A DNA stretch of 64,000 nucleotides. Origin: Limnoperna fortunei (taxonomy: Eukaryota; Mollusca; Bivalvia; Mytilida; Modiolidae). Both the position numbers and the translations under genes were made by a program. The notes beneath the pieces were generated by a model. It did not search any database. It saw nothing but the letters and a program-made list of their open reading frames with translations, and had not been told where the DNA came from. Shown here in pieces: positions 35,703 through 48,004 of this stretch (positions are counted from its first letter, which is position 1; each line of letters starts with the position of its first letter). The stretch spans positions 57,172,964 to 57,236,963 of the forward strand of contig OX104117.1 in the NCBI GenBank assembly GCA_944474755.1. Reading direction: 5' to 3'.

Positions 35703-36464
35703 CCCTTTATTGCTTGAGTAAGTGTATCCAATATAAATTTGCATCCAGTTTATATATGTCCCCCTAACATACAGGATTCTGCCTTCTGCTAAATATTTAG
35801 AAAATTGTATAAGGTGGATTATCAATAAAATCTGTGTAATTGTAAAGCAAAAACAGCTCTTACTTCTTGTAAACTTGTATTATAATATGAATATGTATGC
35901 AAACATTCTTGTACCTGAAATGTCTTTTTTATTAGTTATTTGTTCTTTTTCCCTTTAGCACATGACATTTGGTGCATGCTACTCAGGCTACAGAAGGCCC
36001 TTAGTTTTAGCAAACACATGTTATATGATATATATTAGCTAGTTCCTTAAATAAATACATTTACAGATATATTGGAGAATGGTACCGGTAATATGAATAT
36101 TTCGTTAAAATATTGGAACTTAGTATTTATAAGAAAGGGTTGAATTTTAAAAAAAAACATCCATTTTCCCATAATTTATATAATTGGTCAAATCTGAAGT
36201 TAAGATGTACAATATTATTATTTTTTTCTTTTTGAAAATGGAAACTATATACATTATTTAATTGATATTAATGAGATTATTATAATCTACCAACTGAAAA
36301 GATTTTTTATTGGTTTTATGATATGATGCCCATGTCAAGATTTTGTGATCATTAATTATTACACATCAGACCCTACCTATGCTTGAAATGAAGCTTCCTA
36401 TTTATAATGAGTATGAGTAGCGAACATCCTTAACTGAATATTACAAATATTTAGGTCAACTCAC
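35703..36464 (-). other. Intron stretch without recognised features
   Basis: AT-rich sequence between the SINE and module 6. No coding or repeat signal was recognised. Confidence 0.4.
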
Positions 36465-36632
36465 ACAAGCAATTGTCGATTGTTGTTGATTTCATTTGCA
36501 TTGTGCCCTTTCCTGTCCCACAAGGTATACAAACTGTTTTTAAATCTGGTAGTTGATTTGGTTGGTAAGTATCAACTGGACAATCTTCACACTCTCCTGC
36601 TAAATTAGGTTTCTGTCCTGCTCCACATTTTC
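36465..36632 (-). CDS. Cys-rich module exon 6, paralogue of module 4
   Basis: A 168-bp exon with acceptor TTGTTCAG and donor GTGAGTTG, phase 1-1. It carries six cysteines (KCGAGQK, ECEDCPVDTYQPN, VCIPCGTGKG, NC). It is the duplicate of the exon at 54945-55112 and shares its donor context. Unlike most modules it has no N-glycosylation sequon. The intron that follows toward module 7 is the largest in the window (about 16.3 kb) and contains the broken nuclease-CXC gene. Confidence 0.85.
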
Positions 36633-37417
36633 CTGAACAAATAAATAATAATTACACGGTAATAAAGGGCTGCTTGAAATGAAGAGTGTGTACTTAAAAA
36701 TATCTGAGACCTAGGTTAAGTATCATTCCTGTTTCAAGGCTTAAGAATAAATGTGTATGCACTATGTAATAGAATAGAATATGCAACTAAGATCTAAGAC
36801 AAAATTAAAATATTTTTGTTGGTGTACTAGCATGATAGTTTCTTGATAGAAACATTGAACATTATTTGTGTTTTATATAAACATTATCTTACTCAAGAAC
36901 AAGAAATGTTTACCAAAGACTATATCCCATAAAGATGTTGAAAAAAATACAATGTTACTGTCAACCAACAACCTAGTATTACCCCAAGAAAAAATCTTAC
37001 TAAAACAGTTGTCTACCTTGGTTCAAAAGGCAGTCTTCTTGAAATCTTTTCAAAGAATGCTGGACATTTGGTCCAACAACTACCCCAGAAATGCTGGACC
37101 GAAGCAGCTTTTGCCAGACAAAATTTGTCTAATGTTGCTATTGTTTACATTTACTAGCTAACTTATATGCATGGAGATTCAGACATATATATCATACAAA
37201 GAAGTTATTGTAAACATCATACTATTCATAAATGTAATAAACAAGCTAAAATAACATTTTATTATATAATTACAGAGATAAATCACAAAGCTGAAAGCAA
37301 CTGCTCCATGGGACACCCATCTACAAAATTATCATGAGGTCATTGATAACTTATCTTTATTCCTTCAATTTCAGCCTACTAGTAAATATTTATATTATCA
37401 AAGCAAACGATTAAAAC

Positions 37418-37630
37418 CACGTGGTCTGTCAACACTGAGATTCAATTCTCACTGCAGGCAGGATGTACTCGACTCCAATCTTAATTGACAAGGATTGCCA
37501 GTTTTTCTACCGCAGGTCGGGGGTTTTCTCCGGGTACTCCAGCTTCCTCCCCCAATAAAAACTGGACGCCATGATATAGCTGAAAAATTGTTGAAAGTGG
37601 CGTTAAACACCATAAAACAAACAAACAAAA
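37418..37630 (+). mobile_element. tRNA-derived SINE, 5'-truncated
   Basis: Plus-strand copy starting inside the head at CCACGTGGTCTGTCAACACT and running to CATAAAACAAACAAACAAAA. GATTAAA flanks both ends (a 12-bp near-duplication CAAAYGATTAAA), which suggests 5' truncation at insertion. Confidence 0.75.
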
Positions 37631-37924
37631 CAAATGATTAAAGTATAATATGTTTTAACTTAAAGGAACTTTTGAGTTTCAACCCCATTTTAAAGTGTTT
37701 GTTTATCAAACAGTTACGATTTTTCATTAAAAGCCATTGTAGTCTACTTTTTCTCATTTCTCTCTGTTGGTAATTAGACATATCCTGGAAATAAACAAAT
37801 GCTGCGCAATCCATTTGCCAAATTAAAACGTTTCAAAAATGAGTTAAATACGCAGGATCTTTGCAATTTTTATTGGTTTTACATATTTGTTTAAAAGTTG
37901 GAAGTCTGTGTGAATCAGTACTAC

Positions 37925-37972
37925 CGTATATACAAGTATTTTCTGTGAAAGAACCATCAGGGCAACTTGAAG
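37925..37972 (-). other. Possible 48-bp microexon (unproven)
   Basis: Minus-strand stretch bounded by AG and GTAGTA, 48 bp, open and phase 1-1 like the module exons. It would encode SSCPDGSFTENTCIY, which resembles the CP-x-G-x-F core of the module. The acceptor has a weak pyrimidine tract and the donor is not optimal. It could equally be a relic of a lost module exon or chance. Confidence 0.2.
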
Positions 37973-38794
37973 CTCAATAATAACAATATCGGACTTTCAG
38001 AGCAATGAAACACCTGTCCAAGCATTATAATATCTGTTTTGTCTGTCTGACCAATGCATTTCGTGAAGACTGAAAAGGTGGGACATAATTTTCAAAGGCT
38101 TTTTCAATTATCTGTTGAAAATATTTAATACATGGCATGTTCACAATTTAACCTTAAGAGCAATGTTTAAAACATTATTCAATGCTTTCTCTGGCTTCTA
38201 CAATGTTGGTGTAAAACAAATCTCCAACTGCAATTTTCTTTTGCCAATTTTCAAAATCTGGTGCCAAAGTAAAAAGCTTTATCTTTATGTATACTAATAT
38301 TGTTTCTTAGTGGTATGGTTTTTATACATAAAATATCTATTTTATAATAAACAAGGTCCTTTACTTTAAGGGTATGAGACAAATTGTGTTATTTTTCACC
38401 TATTTATATTTAGAATGTAAATCTATTAGCAATAAACAAATTGCATACATCATCAATATTCAACTTATTTAGTGTACTGTGTCTTTCTTTGATGCCCTTC
38501 TTTATATTATGGGACTGAGACTCCAATTAAAAAAACAAAAATAATTTAAAAAATAATCTGTTAGTTACAAGAGGTCATGTAACTGACTTAGTCGTTACTG
38601 TGGTACTTTGGAAATTTATAACAAGTTGTAGGAGTTAAAAGATAAAATTTCTTTTTAATAAAACGGTTTCTTGACATAAGAGTATTTTCAAAGAAATTTA
38701 TATGTATGTCTATATAATATACACCATTCTATACCGAATTTTTTTTACTGAAGTTGAAGGGGATGTAAAGTTATATACATCATATACAGGTAGC

Positions 38795-39051
38795 TGTAAC
38801 TAAATATCAGTTAGATGGTACCTATCTCTGTGGGCCCCGTTGACCTTGAGGTCAAGGTCAAAGGTAACAAACCATGGTATGTGACACATTACCTTGATAT
38901 TATCTACACACATACAAAATATCAAAAGCATACCTCAATGGGTAAAAAAGTTATAGCTGGGACATGATAAGCTTCCGATAGATAGACACATGGAAGCACA
39001 GACAGACTGATCACTACAGGGCGTATGCAACAAAGTGGCAAGGCCCTAATA
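38795..39051 (+). repeat. Dispersed repeat, pair with 48005
   Basis: About 255 bp matching 48005-48242 (shared GACCTTGAGGTCAAGGTCAA, CCTTGATATTATCTAC, AAAGTGGC and GGCCCTAAT). GACCTTGAGGTCAAGGTC is itself palindromic. Ends with an imperfect hairpin and TAATAA. This copy has lost part of the GACAGAC tract. Confidence 0.65.
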
Positions 39052-39389
39052 AATTGGTGAACACCAGATTGTAAGGTCTTTACATTGTGAGTATAAATAT
39101 GATAGATATCATTAATGCATGTCAGTTTTTGAGTTGCTGGAATTTCTATATTCTGCTGAAATCTAGAAAACTTCTCTGTCATAACATCTTCATTCCTTGT
39201 TAAGAGGTCAACATTGAATCCACCATGACAATAACTGGAGATCCAGGTATAAAGACTCTCAAAACATGTTTAAATTTATCACAAAAATATTTCACAGGTA
39301 GATCTGGTAATCTGTAAACACTCATTACATAAATTTGCGGAGATTATAGACAGACAAGGACACTCTATTCTTGTCTGTGAGGACACACA

Positions 39390-39836
39390 GATATCTCAGC
39401 AACCTTAAATTACTCTCCTTCAAGTTACCAAAAGAATTCAGCATATGATGCAGTCCAATTTTGCAAAAGTCATGACAAAAAAAACCAGCTATTTTTAAAT
39501 TTTCAAAAGCTGTTTAAGTTGCATTGGACATAGATTCATAATTTTTTATGTGGATTTTCAGCAAAAATCTCTAAGTTTCAAAGTCCCATAACTCCCACAA
39601 CTCCCACAAAATTTTATGAGGATGAAAATTTCCTGTTAATATGCAAAACTAAATATAGTGTACTTGCTACATACCAAATTTCCTAGATTTGGTTCAGTAA
39701 TTTCAGAGGAGTTAAGCGGAAACTATGATTTGTGAGGAATTTCCGGAAAATTCAATGTTCAAAGAGCCATAACTCCCACAAAGTTTTGAGGATAAAAATT
39801 TTCTGTTAATCTGCACAACTACCTATGGTGTGTTAC
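39390..39836 (+). repeat. Tandem repeat interrupted by later elements
   Basis: About three diverged units (CATAACTCCCACAAA, AGGATGAAAATTTCCTGTTA, TACATACCAAATTTCCTAGA). The repeat continues after the hAT-like element at 40776-40961 and after the satellite element at 43801-44010, so all three pieces were once one array. Confidence 0.6.
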
Positions 39837-40775
39837 CAGGGGTCTGGAAGTTTTCCCTGCCCATTTCGGTCATTTTTCCCCTTAAGAAATTACCAATTCT
39901 ATGGTAGTGAATATTGGTCTTGGGTCGTTTCCTACCAAAACTTGTTTGCACGTCGGGTCGATTCGCCACGATAATGTGAATTAGCGGGTTGTACCATGGA
40001 ATTTAGCATGGCTCCTACGATGTATGCATCATGTGAAAAAGAAAATATATGTAGTGATACATTCTCCTGCCTAAAAAGTCTTTATTGGAAAATGACGTTG
40101 TCTATGAAACAAAATAATGGGAAACTGCTTTATTTTGATTAATATTCTGGCGAGTTTTTCATTAACCTGAAATAGGAAGTTGTCACCTTATTGGCACAAG
40201 TTCGGACCTGAATTGAATTTATACGTCATTCAGCAATGGATGCTCTTACAAGTTTTTATTATTAAATGAAATAATCATTTTTGTTCTCATTATTTTCAAT
40301 GAAATTTTATTCCAATTGGGTTTCTCTTGATTTATGTAACGTCTAGTAACATTGGCGCTTGCGTAGTGTACAATTGTTACTGCACATGTTTTTCATTAAA
40401 GTTGCACGTGTACTGTAAAGTTGTCTTATTTTCTTGGCAATGTAATATAGAAACTATATCACATTGATCTATTATATTAAATCTCTGTTGCTTCAAAATG
40501 TTGTTGCAATAGCATGTTTACGATATGGATGAAACAGATTTGTCACCTGTTGACCTTATTACGTAATCACCGGTCGGTGGTAAATAAACACATGTAAGCG
40601 ACAGGAAATAGCCTTAGGGTTGATTTATAATACAAATTGAAGGGATTAAATCCAACAAATGACTATTGCATGTAAAATATTGCTTTTTAGATGTCCGATT
40701 TGAGCAAATCTTAGTCGGTCATTTTAGTGTAAATTTCGGCCATGACCGGCAAATATGACCGTTTCCAGACCCATG
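39837..40775. mobile_element. hAT-like non-autonomous element
   Basis: The left end is CAGGGGTCTGGAA and the complement of the right end is CATGGGTCTGGAA. The 8-bp target duplication TGTGTTAC occurs at 39829-39836 and 40776-40783. CAG-type ends with an 8-bp duplication indicate the hAT superfamily. The 939-bp interior has no long frame. It splits a tandem repeat (CTATGGTGTGTTAC continues as ATACAAAGTTTCG on the far side). Confidence 0.82.
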
Positions 40776-41303
40776 TGTGTTACATACAAAGTTTCGTAAA
40801 ATTTTGTAAAAATTTAAAATTATTAAAATTAACTGCATTAACTAAATTGTTAATATAATTTATAATTTATAATAAAATTAAATTTATTAAATTTAAATTG
40901 ACTTAAATTAACTATTAAATTGACTAAATAGTAAGACTACATATGGTGGGTGTACTTGCTACACCCCCTGAAACGTAAAACGTTCCCGTACGAACGTTAA
41001 ACGGACGAACCAAAAACGACATACGAACGGACGAAAAACGAATGAATGCTTTTATCGTCCAGACGAACCATTTAAAAATTAACCAATCAGAGACAAGCTA
41101 TACGCTTCAATCGTTTGTATCTGGTAAAACGAATGGAGACGCCTATATCGTGCTTTGTGAATTGAAAAGGAATAAATAATAAAATAATTATACTTTATTT
41201 TCATTAAATCATCATTTAAATGATTTGTGCAGCTCAAACAGGTAATACACATAAAAACTGTGACAACATAACAAGCCTACGAAAAAATTTGTGAGGTTGA
41301 GTA

Positions 41304-42050
41304 CAGTCGAACTTCGATGGCTCGAACTGGAAGGGGCCGACAAAAATAGTTCGAGAAATCGGGAGTTCGAGAAACCGGGGCTTTTGATGTCAGGAAATGA
41401 TTCATGTTCGAACCGGAATCGATATCGGTTTATATATTTCAGTTAATTTCCTGTGTAACATTGGATTAATAAAATTGTGTTTCTTCATTGCATTTCAGAA
41501 ATAAATCTTATTTTTAAGTACGTATTTTGATTTTTATTAAAATAAAAATGTTTACTGTTATATTTTTTGTTTAATTTTATACCCCAGGATTGATAAGTAT
41601 TATTGCATTACGTAATTATGTCAATGGCCTCGATTTGGATTTGATAGCAATTTATTGGCGCACATTTAAATTAATAAAAACCTACTTCAACAAATTTGCC
41701 TACAAAGGAGTACATAAATACAAATTGATAACATAAGGTTAATAATTAGGGATTATATCATTAAAGATTAAGCTTGGCATTGAACAGGTATGGCTTCAAT
41801 CTTTACACCTTTTACGACCAATTAGTCATGCAAGCTGTCAATAATTTTAGTTCGAGTTATTCATGGTTTTTTCAATGGATTTTTAGTATTGGGACTGCTG
41901 ATTTAGTTCGAGTTTTCGAGAAATCGGTGTTCGAGAAATCGAAGTAATTTTAACATTGATTATATAGGGGGAAAGTTCCGTACTTTGATAGGTGTTCGAG
42001 AAATCCCGGGTGTTCGAGCCATCCGAGTTCGAGCTACTGAAGTTCGACTG
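41304..42050. mobile_element. Pogo/Tigger-like non-autonomous element (nested)
   Basis: Starts CAGTCGAACTTCGATGGCTC and ends with the inverted counterpart (GAGCTACTGAAGTTCGACTG), with TA on both sides (41302-41303 and 42051-42052). Repeated TTCGAGAAATC and TTCGAG motifs occupy both subterminal regions in opposite orientation. The 747-bp length and absence of an open frame show it is non-autonomous. CAGTCGAACCTC-type ends are usual for pogo/Tigger elements (known). Confidence 0.8.
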
Positions 42051-42389
42051 TATTTTTATTGAATATTCTTGTTCGTGATTTGGGCTAAACATGGAAATGT
42101 TTTAATAATGGACCTATAAATATTTTTCATCACAGTCTGACAGTGTAAAAAAAACGAGCTTAATCGTCCATTTTATTTTGATTACTAACAGTAGTTATTA
42201 CACAATCCAGAGGAAGCTTTTATAATTTATCTTTATTGCATATAATGAAATGTACTAATCCAACTGTATATTTATTATGTGTTATATATTTGTTAAACCT
42301 TATTGTTTCATAAATTAAGGGGTAATTTATTACAAAAATTCTCTATTGGAAAATGTTCATCAAGGTGGTGTTCAAATAACACATTTTAA

Positions 42390-43345
42390 ATCACATTTGT
42401 AATATCACTCCCGAGACCTTTGCAAGAATATTAAAAACCATATTTAACATTAAAAAAACTACTGAGAACTTCGAGATTCAATTAAAACTAGATTAAACAT
42501 ATAAAATCACTCCTAATACATAAGAAATGCAATCAAAAACCATAATACAAATATAAAATCAATCCCGAGACCTTAGCTATGCAGTTAAAAACCATATAAA
42601 ACATACAATTTCACTACTGAGACCTTAGCAATACAATTAAAAACCATATTTCACATACAAAATCACTCCTGAGACCTTAGCAATACAATTAAAAACCATA
42701 TTACACATATAAAATCAATCCTGAGACCCTAGCAATACAATTAAAAACCATATTTCACATACAAAATCACTCCTTAGACCCTAGCAATACAATTCAAAAC
42801 TATATTTCTCATATAAAATCACCCCTGAGACCTTTGCTATACAATTAAAAACCATATTTCACATATAAAATCAATACTGAGACCTTTGTGATACAATTAA
42901 AAACCATATCACACATATAAAATCACTCCTGAGACCTTTGCAATACAATTAAAAACCATATTACATATATAAAATCACTCCTAAGAACCTAGCAATACAA
43001 TTAAAAACCATATTTCACATGCAAAATCACTCCTGAGACCTTTGTGATACAATTAAAACCAATATTTCACATACAAAATCACTCCTGAGACCTTTGTGAT
43101 ACAATTAAAAACAATATTACACATATAAAATCACTCCTCAGACCTTTGTGATACAATTAAAAACCATATTACACATATAAAATCACTTCTGAGACCCTAG
43201 CAATACAATTAAAAACCATATTTCACATGCAAAATCACTCACGAGACTTTTGCAATACAATTAAAAACCATATTTCACATGTAAAATCACTCACGAGACT
43301 TTTGCAATACAATTAAAAACCATATTTCACATACAAAATCACTCC
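42390..43345. repeat. 52-bp satellite array inside a TIR element
   Basis: About 18 tandem copies of a 52-bp unit of the form AAAATCACTCCTGAGACC, then TTTGCAATACAATTAAAAAC, then CATATTTCACAT. Units vary at a few positions (TTAGC against TTTGTG; CAT against TAT) and neighbouring units are often most alike, as expected from unequal exchange. It lies wholly within the TIR element 40962-43799. Confidence 0.85.
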
Positions 43346-43800
43346 AGAGAGTGTTCAAATAAATTTATTTGTACAACCTGAATATTGTAGATTTACATAT
43401 AACACAATAGACGAAGAAAGTATTTCAAATTGTTTATGTTTATATTTAATTAAAAACATGTTCATAGTTTTAATGAATTTTTAGTTTTAAAATAATAAAA
43501 ATTTATTTGACATTTTAATGGTCAGGTTATTTTAATTTGATAACAGAATGTAGTATTTTCTATCAGACTAACAAAGTGTAAAATATTTTCTTTTGCGAAC
43601 GCTGACGAAGGAATGAACCTTTATTTTTACCTGTACTGCACATGTGGACGAACGAACGAACGGTTGTTATTTACTTGTTTTGTGCATACGGACGAACGAA
43701 CAAACGAACGTACGGATGGACGAACGGAAAACGATATACGAACGAACGGAAAACGAAATACGAACGCATAAATGGGAACGTTTTACGTTTCAGGGGGTGT

Positions 43801-44010
43801 ATGTACAAGTTTGGTAAAATTTGGCTTAGAAGTTTCAGAAGACTTGAGCAGATTTAACCATGATAAATGATAAATTTTTGGAAGATTCTTAGTTCAAAGT
43901 GCCATATCTCCCACAAAATTTAGAAGATCAGAATTTCCTGCTAATATGCACAACTACTTACATACCAAGTCATAAAATTTGGTTGAGTAGTTTAAAATTA
44001 GGCTTCTGAA
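43801..44010 (+). repeat. Continuation of the interrupted tandem repeat
   Basis: Resumes the unit of 39390-39836 (GTTCAAAGTGCCATATCTCC, CACAAAATTTAGAAG, TTTCCTGCTAATATGCACAA) beyond the satellite-bearing element. Confidence 0.55.
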
Positions 44011-45208
44011 ACCACAAGTGTATTGCCATCACTTACTTTTAAAACTATAAAGAGTGTCCATCAACACCGACAGGTTCATTGTTTAATAAATGTCATAGTT
44101 AAAGCATATTTGCTGACTGAGTGATTGTTACCTGTAGAGAATTGGACCAAACAGGTTAATATCGATCACTATTTGTAGAATATGTAATCATGCATAATAG
44201 TAGATGAAATTGACATGCTGGAAATTGGTACGTGTCCGATAACTGTACTGGGATGCTTTAGATGCTGAATAGATGCATTGATACCCATCTAGATGCATTG
44301 CAAGGATCCCTGCTTCCCTCAACTTCACTATATAATATAACCCGGACTGCATGAACAAAGTGACAATTTAAATGCTAAAATGGGGTTTGTAAGATTTAAT
44401 AACCTTTAAATACAATTCATATACAAATATGAATATTTAATATTGAGATTGTATATTGTTCTGGAATGAAATCTAAACCAGTTACATTTGGGCAAGATCA
44501 CAACTAAAAAAATGCCTCTTTCATCTGATTTTAGACCAATTAAATGATAAAAAAGCTTCCCTCATCTATTTTTGAAAAAGTTGGCCAGAGAACCTTAAAA
44601 TTAAGTTTGTGTGGCCTTAGTTTTAATTAAAATAAATCAATCCCAGAAACATCTGCTACATGCCGGGATTTGCTTGAACCGAGGATCAATACATTAAAAT
44701 TATTATGCAACAATTGAATTATATGTAGAATATACATTCATACTCAGTAATTAAATAATTACATAATGCAACTAATTTCAATGGTTAAATATAAATTTTG
44801 GGGTATTCTTGGGTCTTTTAGTATTTCTATAGTCCGGTTTATGGTGTTGATTGATATAAAAATTGTAATAACTAACTTGTTATAAAAAATAGAACGACAT
44901 GTATATATATCAAATGTGCCTTCGAATCAATTGCTGAAACACAGTAAACATCATCGGTCCTGTCTGCACCAAAAATGTCTGGGTCCAAAATTTTTGTTCT
45001 TGGTGATGGTCCTGATGAATGGCAAGATTTTGTTTGCTTGAAATTGCCTCTGAATTTCGGCCATTTCCCCTGGAACATATTTCCCAAATTTTGTCCAAAC
45101 AATTGCTATGTCTTTAGTAAGAAGTCATTGTATTTTTTGTCACTGCAACATGTTTATTGTATTTACGCCTCATTAGCAACATAGTATCTGGTTCCCATCT
45201 TACTTTTA
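44011..45208 (-). other. Intron stretch without recognised features
   Basis: AT-rich. Around 44900-45130 both strands have short open frames and base composition is more even, so it may be an old coding-derived repeat, but no motif is recognisable. Confidence 0.4.
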
Positions 45209-45676
45209 GGTGTAGGACCACCAAATACCGGGAACCAGTCCAGAGGTTGTACGTAAAAGTAGTACTAGTCAACAGACAGGTTCACTCTTGCATCATACAG
45301 AATTTGAACCGCACATGATACCAGAATAAATTTGGTATTTTTGGAAAGCTGAATATTCTAGGAAACTTGAGGATAAAGTTTTATTGGTTTTAAATGAACA
45401 TAAAAATGTTGAGAGTCAATTAGGGACAAGCACTATTTTTGGACTGAAATAGAAAGTGAAAGTAGAGTTTTAGACCACGTGGACTTCAGGTTGAGCGTTT
45501 TTTCTTATATGCAATGAAACATATTGTGAAATTTTGACAGAATTTTCAGCCAGTGCATTTTTATAGGGGACAGAAGTGTCACTTAATTTGAAACAAAGGT
45601 AAATTTTCTAGGATAAGTCAAAATTATCAAATTTTAATATAGCCGAAGAGTAAAAAAACTATGGTGGTCCTACACC
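45209..45676. mobile_element. Short TIR element (GGTGTAGGACCACCA)
   Basis: Perfect 15-bp terminal inverted repeats GGTGTAGGACCACCA at 45209 and ending at 45676. A 4-bp TTTA occurs on both sides and may be the target duplication. The TIR is itself partly self-complementary (GGT...ACC). The 468-bp interior is non-coding. Superfamily not determined. Confidence 0.6.
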
Positions 45677-46633
45677 TTTACAAGAAAAGCATGAAAATAT
45701 GACCTGAAACCAGTTCAAAGCAAAGAAATTATAAAACTATTCCGGAGTGGTTATGGAATTGATGCCTGAAATTGCAAATACAATGCAGCTGGTGTTTATT
45801 TTTGTATTACAAATATTAAAACACAATAAAATTAGTATTTTGGCAGTTACTTTAAATTTTTTTGTTTGAATATGATTAAATGATACCAAGGTTAAAAAAT
45901 TTACTAAGGCGGACACACGTATTGTCCAATCAATTAAGTCTCACCAGTTACGCTTAAATCCAAACAATATTTAAAATCCAAATCATTTCGGTGTTGTAGA
46001 GCTTTTATCATTAAAATTAAAATATATTATACCAAATCCAGCTAAGGCTATCTACACCTTGAAAAGAGAAAAACCTTATAGTTAAAATAATTTTCAAAAT
46101 TTTAGGGCAGTAAATTTAGACAATGACTATATCACAGAAAGAATCAATGATATTCCTTTCAGCACCAAAGTGTGACTACTGGGCTAGTGACACCCTCCAA
46201 GACAAATAGTCCACTAGAGTAGGCATCAACCCAGTGGTTTCAAATAAAATGTCATCAAAGATACAAAGGTTTGTAGAATTTACAACACCAGACAAGGGTT
46301 TCATCCAATCAGGATTCCTCCCAATTCTAAAATTAAATTTGATATGTATCACAATGTCAATTATATACTTTCTTTTTCCAGCTTTACATGCATTTCATAT
46401 ATAATTCAATCAACTTAAGAAAAAAACATTTAATATTTTGAACAGTTTTGCTGCAGATGATTCTTTTTCATTGTAATATTCAATATTTACGAAAATGGGT
46501 GATATAAGTAGACTTGTTAGTTAATCAAACTAATTTTAGAATTGTGTAGGTCTTGCAAAAATTTTGTAGGACTGGCAGAAAAGCTAGTTGTGCCAGTCCC
46601 ATGATTGACAAGCCAAAATACGTTTTCAAGGAT
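45677..46633 (-). other. Intron stretch without recognised features
   Basis: No gene or repeat recognised. Similarity to the 19.8-kb block begins at about 46634. Confidence 0.4.
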
Positions 46634-46752
46634 TGTGGAATAGGTTTATAAATATGTAAACTTGTCTTTTCACTTACATAACATTACTCACTACAAAAGT
46701 CCATTTAATCCTGTAAGTTTTTAATTTTTGGATACTTAAAATGTAAACTCAC

Positions 46753-46923
46753 TCAAAGTGCAGTTATCAGCATGTGTAGATCCTGTATTAACAGTGGTGT
46801 AATTAGTATTACTACAGTTAATGCAGTGACCAAACCTCATGGTCATATCACCATTACTCCATGTTCCTTGGGGGCATGCTGTACATAAGTTGCCATCATT
46901 TTGCTGTCCGGCTAAACATATTG
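46753..46923 (-). CDS. Cys-rich module exon 5, near-identical to module 7
   Basis: A 171-bp exon with acceptor TTTACAG and donor GTGAGTTT, phase 1-1. Six cysteines (ICLAGQQ, LCTACPQGTW, HCINC, NC) and the sequons NCS, NYT and NCT are visible. It matches the exon at 19989-20159 at 170 of 171 bases; the one change is synonymous in the last full codon (TTG here, TTA there). The flanking intron shares sequence on both sides but is clearly more diverged. Together with exon 4 it forms one half of a two-exon block duplication. Confidence 0.87.
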
Positions 46924-47024
46924 CTGTAAAAAAATTAATATAAAAACATTAAAAAAGAACTACAGAATTAAAGTTTTACTGCATTTAAATAATCATAGCT
47001 TACTGTTCCACACCTGATCTTTAC

Positions 47025-47230
47025 TGGGACCATACAATTGAGGGCATGGTCAGTTGAAACCTACAAGACAGTCATGTACTAATCATTAGCAATCTATATA
47101 CCAAATACTTTCATCCTACCATGCATCATCCTCACAAGTCAGGGTTTCTGTGTCCACATGTCTCCACGAAACCCTGACAAACTTGGCTAGGAAATTCCCG
47201 GGCTAGAAGTGTGGATTGGCTACATCATAC
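47025..47230 (+). repeat. Dispersed repeat, pair with 60975
   Basis: Shares ATTGAGG(G/T)CATGGTCAG, ACAGTCATGTACTA, TCATTAGCAA and TTTCATCCTACCATGCAT with 60975-61200. Non-coding. In both places it lies next to a copy of the hairpin-ended family. Confidence 0.55.
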
Positions 47231-47257
47231 CTGAAGGTATGGGATATCTCCATGTCG

Positions 47258-47828
47258 GTTAACCAATGGAAACAAAACTTACTAGCAATATTGTTTGAAA
47301 AATCTAAATGGCCACCAAAGCATTACAAAGACAGTGGAAAAGTTTTAAAAGGTTTCTTCTTTGAAACTGATTAACCGGTTTCAGAGAAGAAGCCTTTTAA
47401 AACTTTTTCGCTAAGGGTCCTATGTTAAACTAAGTCTTGCGGTGGTGGCCATTTTGAATTTCCAATTGGCATAGAAAACATAAACTTTATAAAGGACCAT
47501 CCAAACAATATTGCTAGTAAGTTTTGTTTTGATTGGTTAACCAGTTTCAAAGAAGAAGCCCTTTTAAACTTTTTTCCCATAGGGTCCTATGTTAAACTAA
47601 GTCTTGCTGTGGCAGCCATATTAGTTTTCCAATCCAAATAAAAAACACACACTTTGTAAAGGTCCATCCAATGAACATAATGGCAAGTTTGGTTTCAATT
47701 GGCTAAGTGGTTTCAGAGAAGAAGATTAAAATGTAAAAAGTTGCAGATACTGATGACCACGAGGGCAACAACCATGGATGCAAAGTGATAACAATAGCTC
47801 TCATGACCCTTTGGGTGAGGCGAGCTGA
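47258..47828 (+). repeat. Hairpin-ended repeat, copy D (rearranged)
   Basis: 47365-47828 matches the 3' part of copies C and G and ends in a decayed hairpin (AGCTCTCATGACCC to GTGAGGCGAGCTGA). 47258-47310 is the same core in the opposite orientation, so this copy is partly inverted. The 5' hairpin is absent. Confidence 0.65.
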
Positions 47829-48004
47829 AAACGGTATACATTACCTACACAAACACCAATATTGCTTCTCAATCTTAGAGCAGACCCCATGAAACCTTTC
47901 CTGAGTATAAGATGCCATTCTCCTATATTAGGTTATTTTACTGGAAACATGTGTCTCTTCCATAAAAGAACACATTAAACATTTTTGAATTAAGATGTTA
48001 ACTT

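Larger units (their letters stand above)
40962..43799. mobile_element. TA-flanked TIR element carrying a satellite array
   Basis: The left end is CACCCCCTGAAACGTAAAAC, and the complement of the right end is the same for at least 25 bp (to CGTTCCC). TA flanks both sides (40960-40961 and 43800-43801). Subterminal regions on both sides are built of short ACGAACG/ACGGACGA repeats. Inside are a nested pogo-like element (41304-42050) and a 52-bp satellite (about 42390-43345). No transposase frame is visible. The element interrupts an older tandem repeat whose sequence resumes as TGTACAAGTTTGGTAAAATT after it. Confidence 0.8.

Noticed and set aside
42390..43345. CRISPR-like array of ~52-bp units
   Set aside because: No unique spacers: the whole unit repeats with point changes, a satellite in an animal genome.
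44872..45184. Opposed short frames on both strands
   Set aside because: No recognisable domain, mutually exclusive frames; possibly an old repeat.
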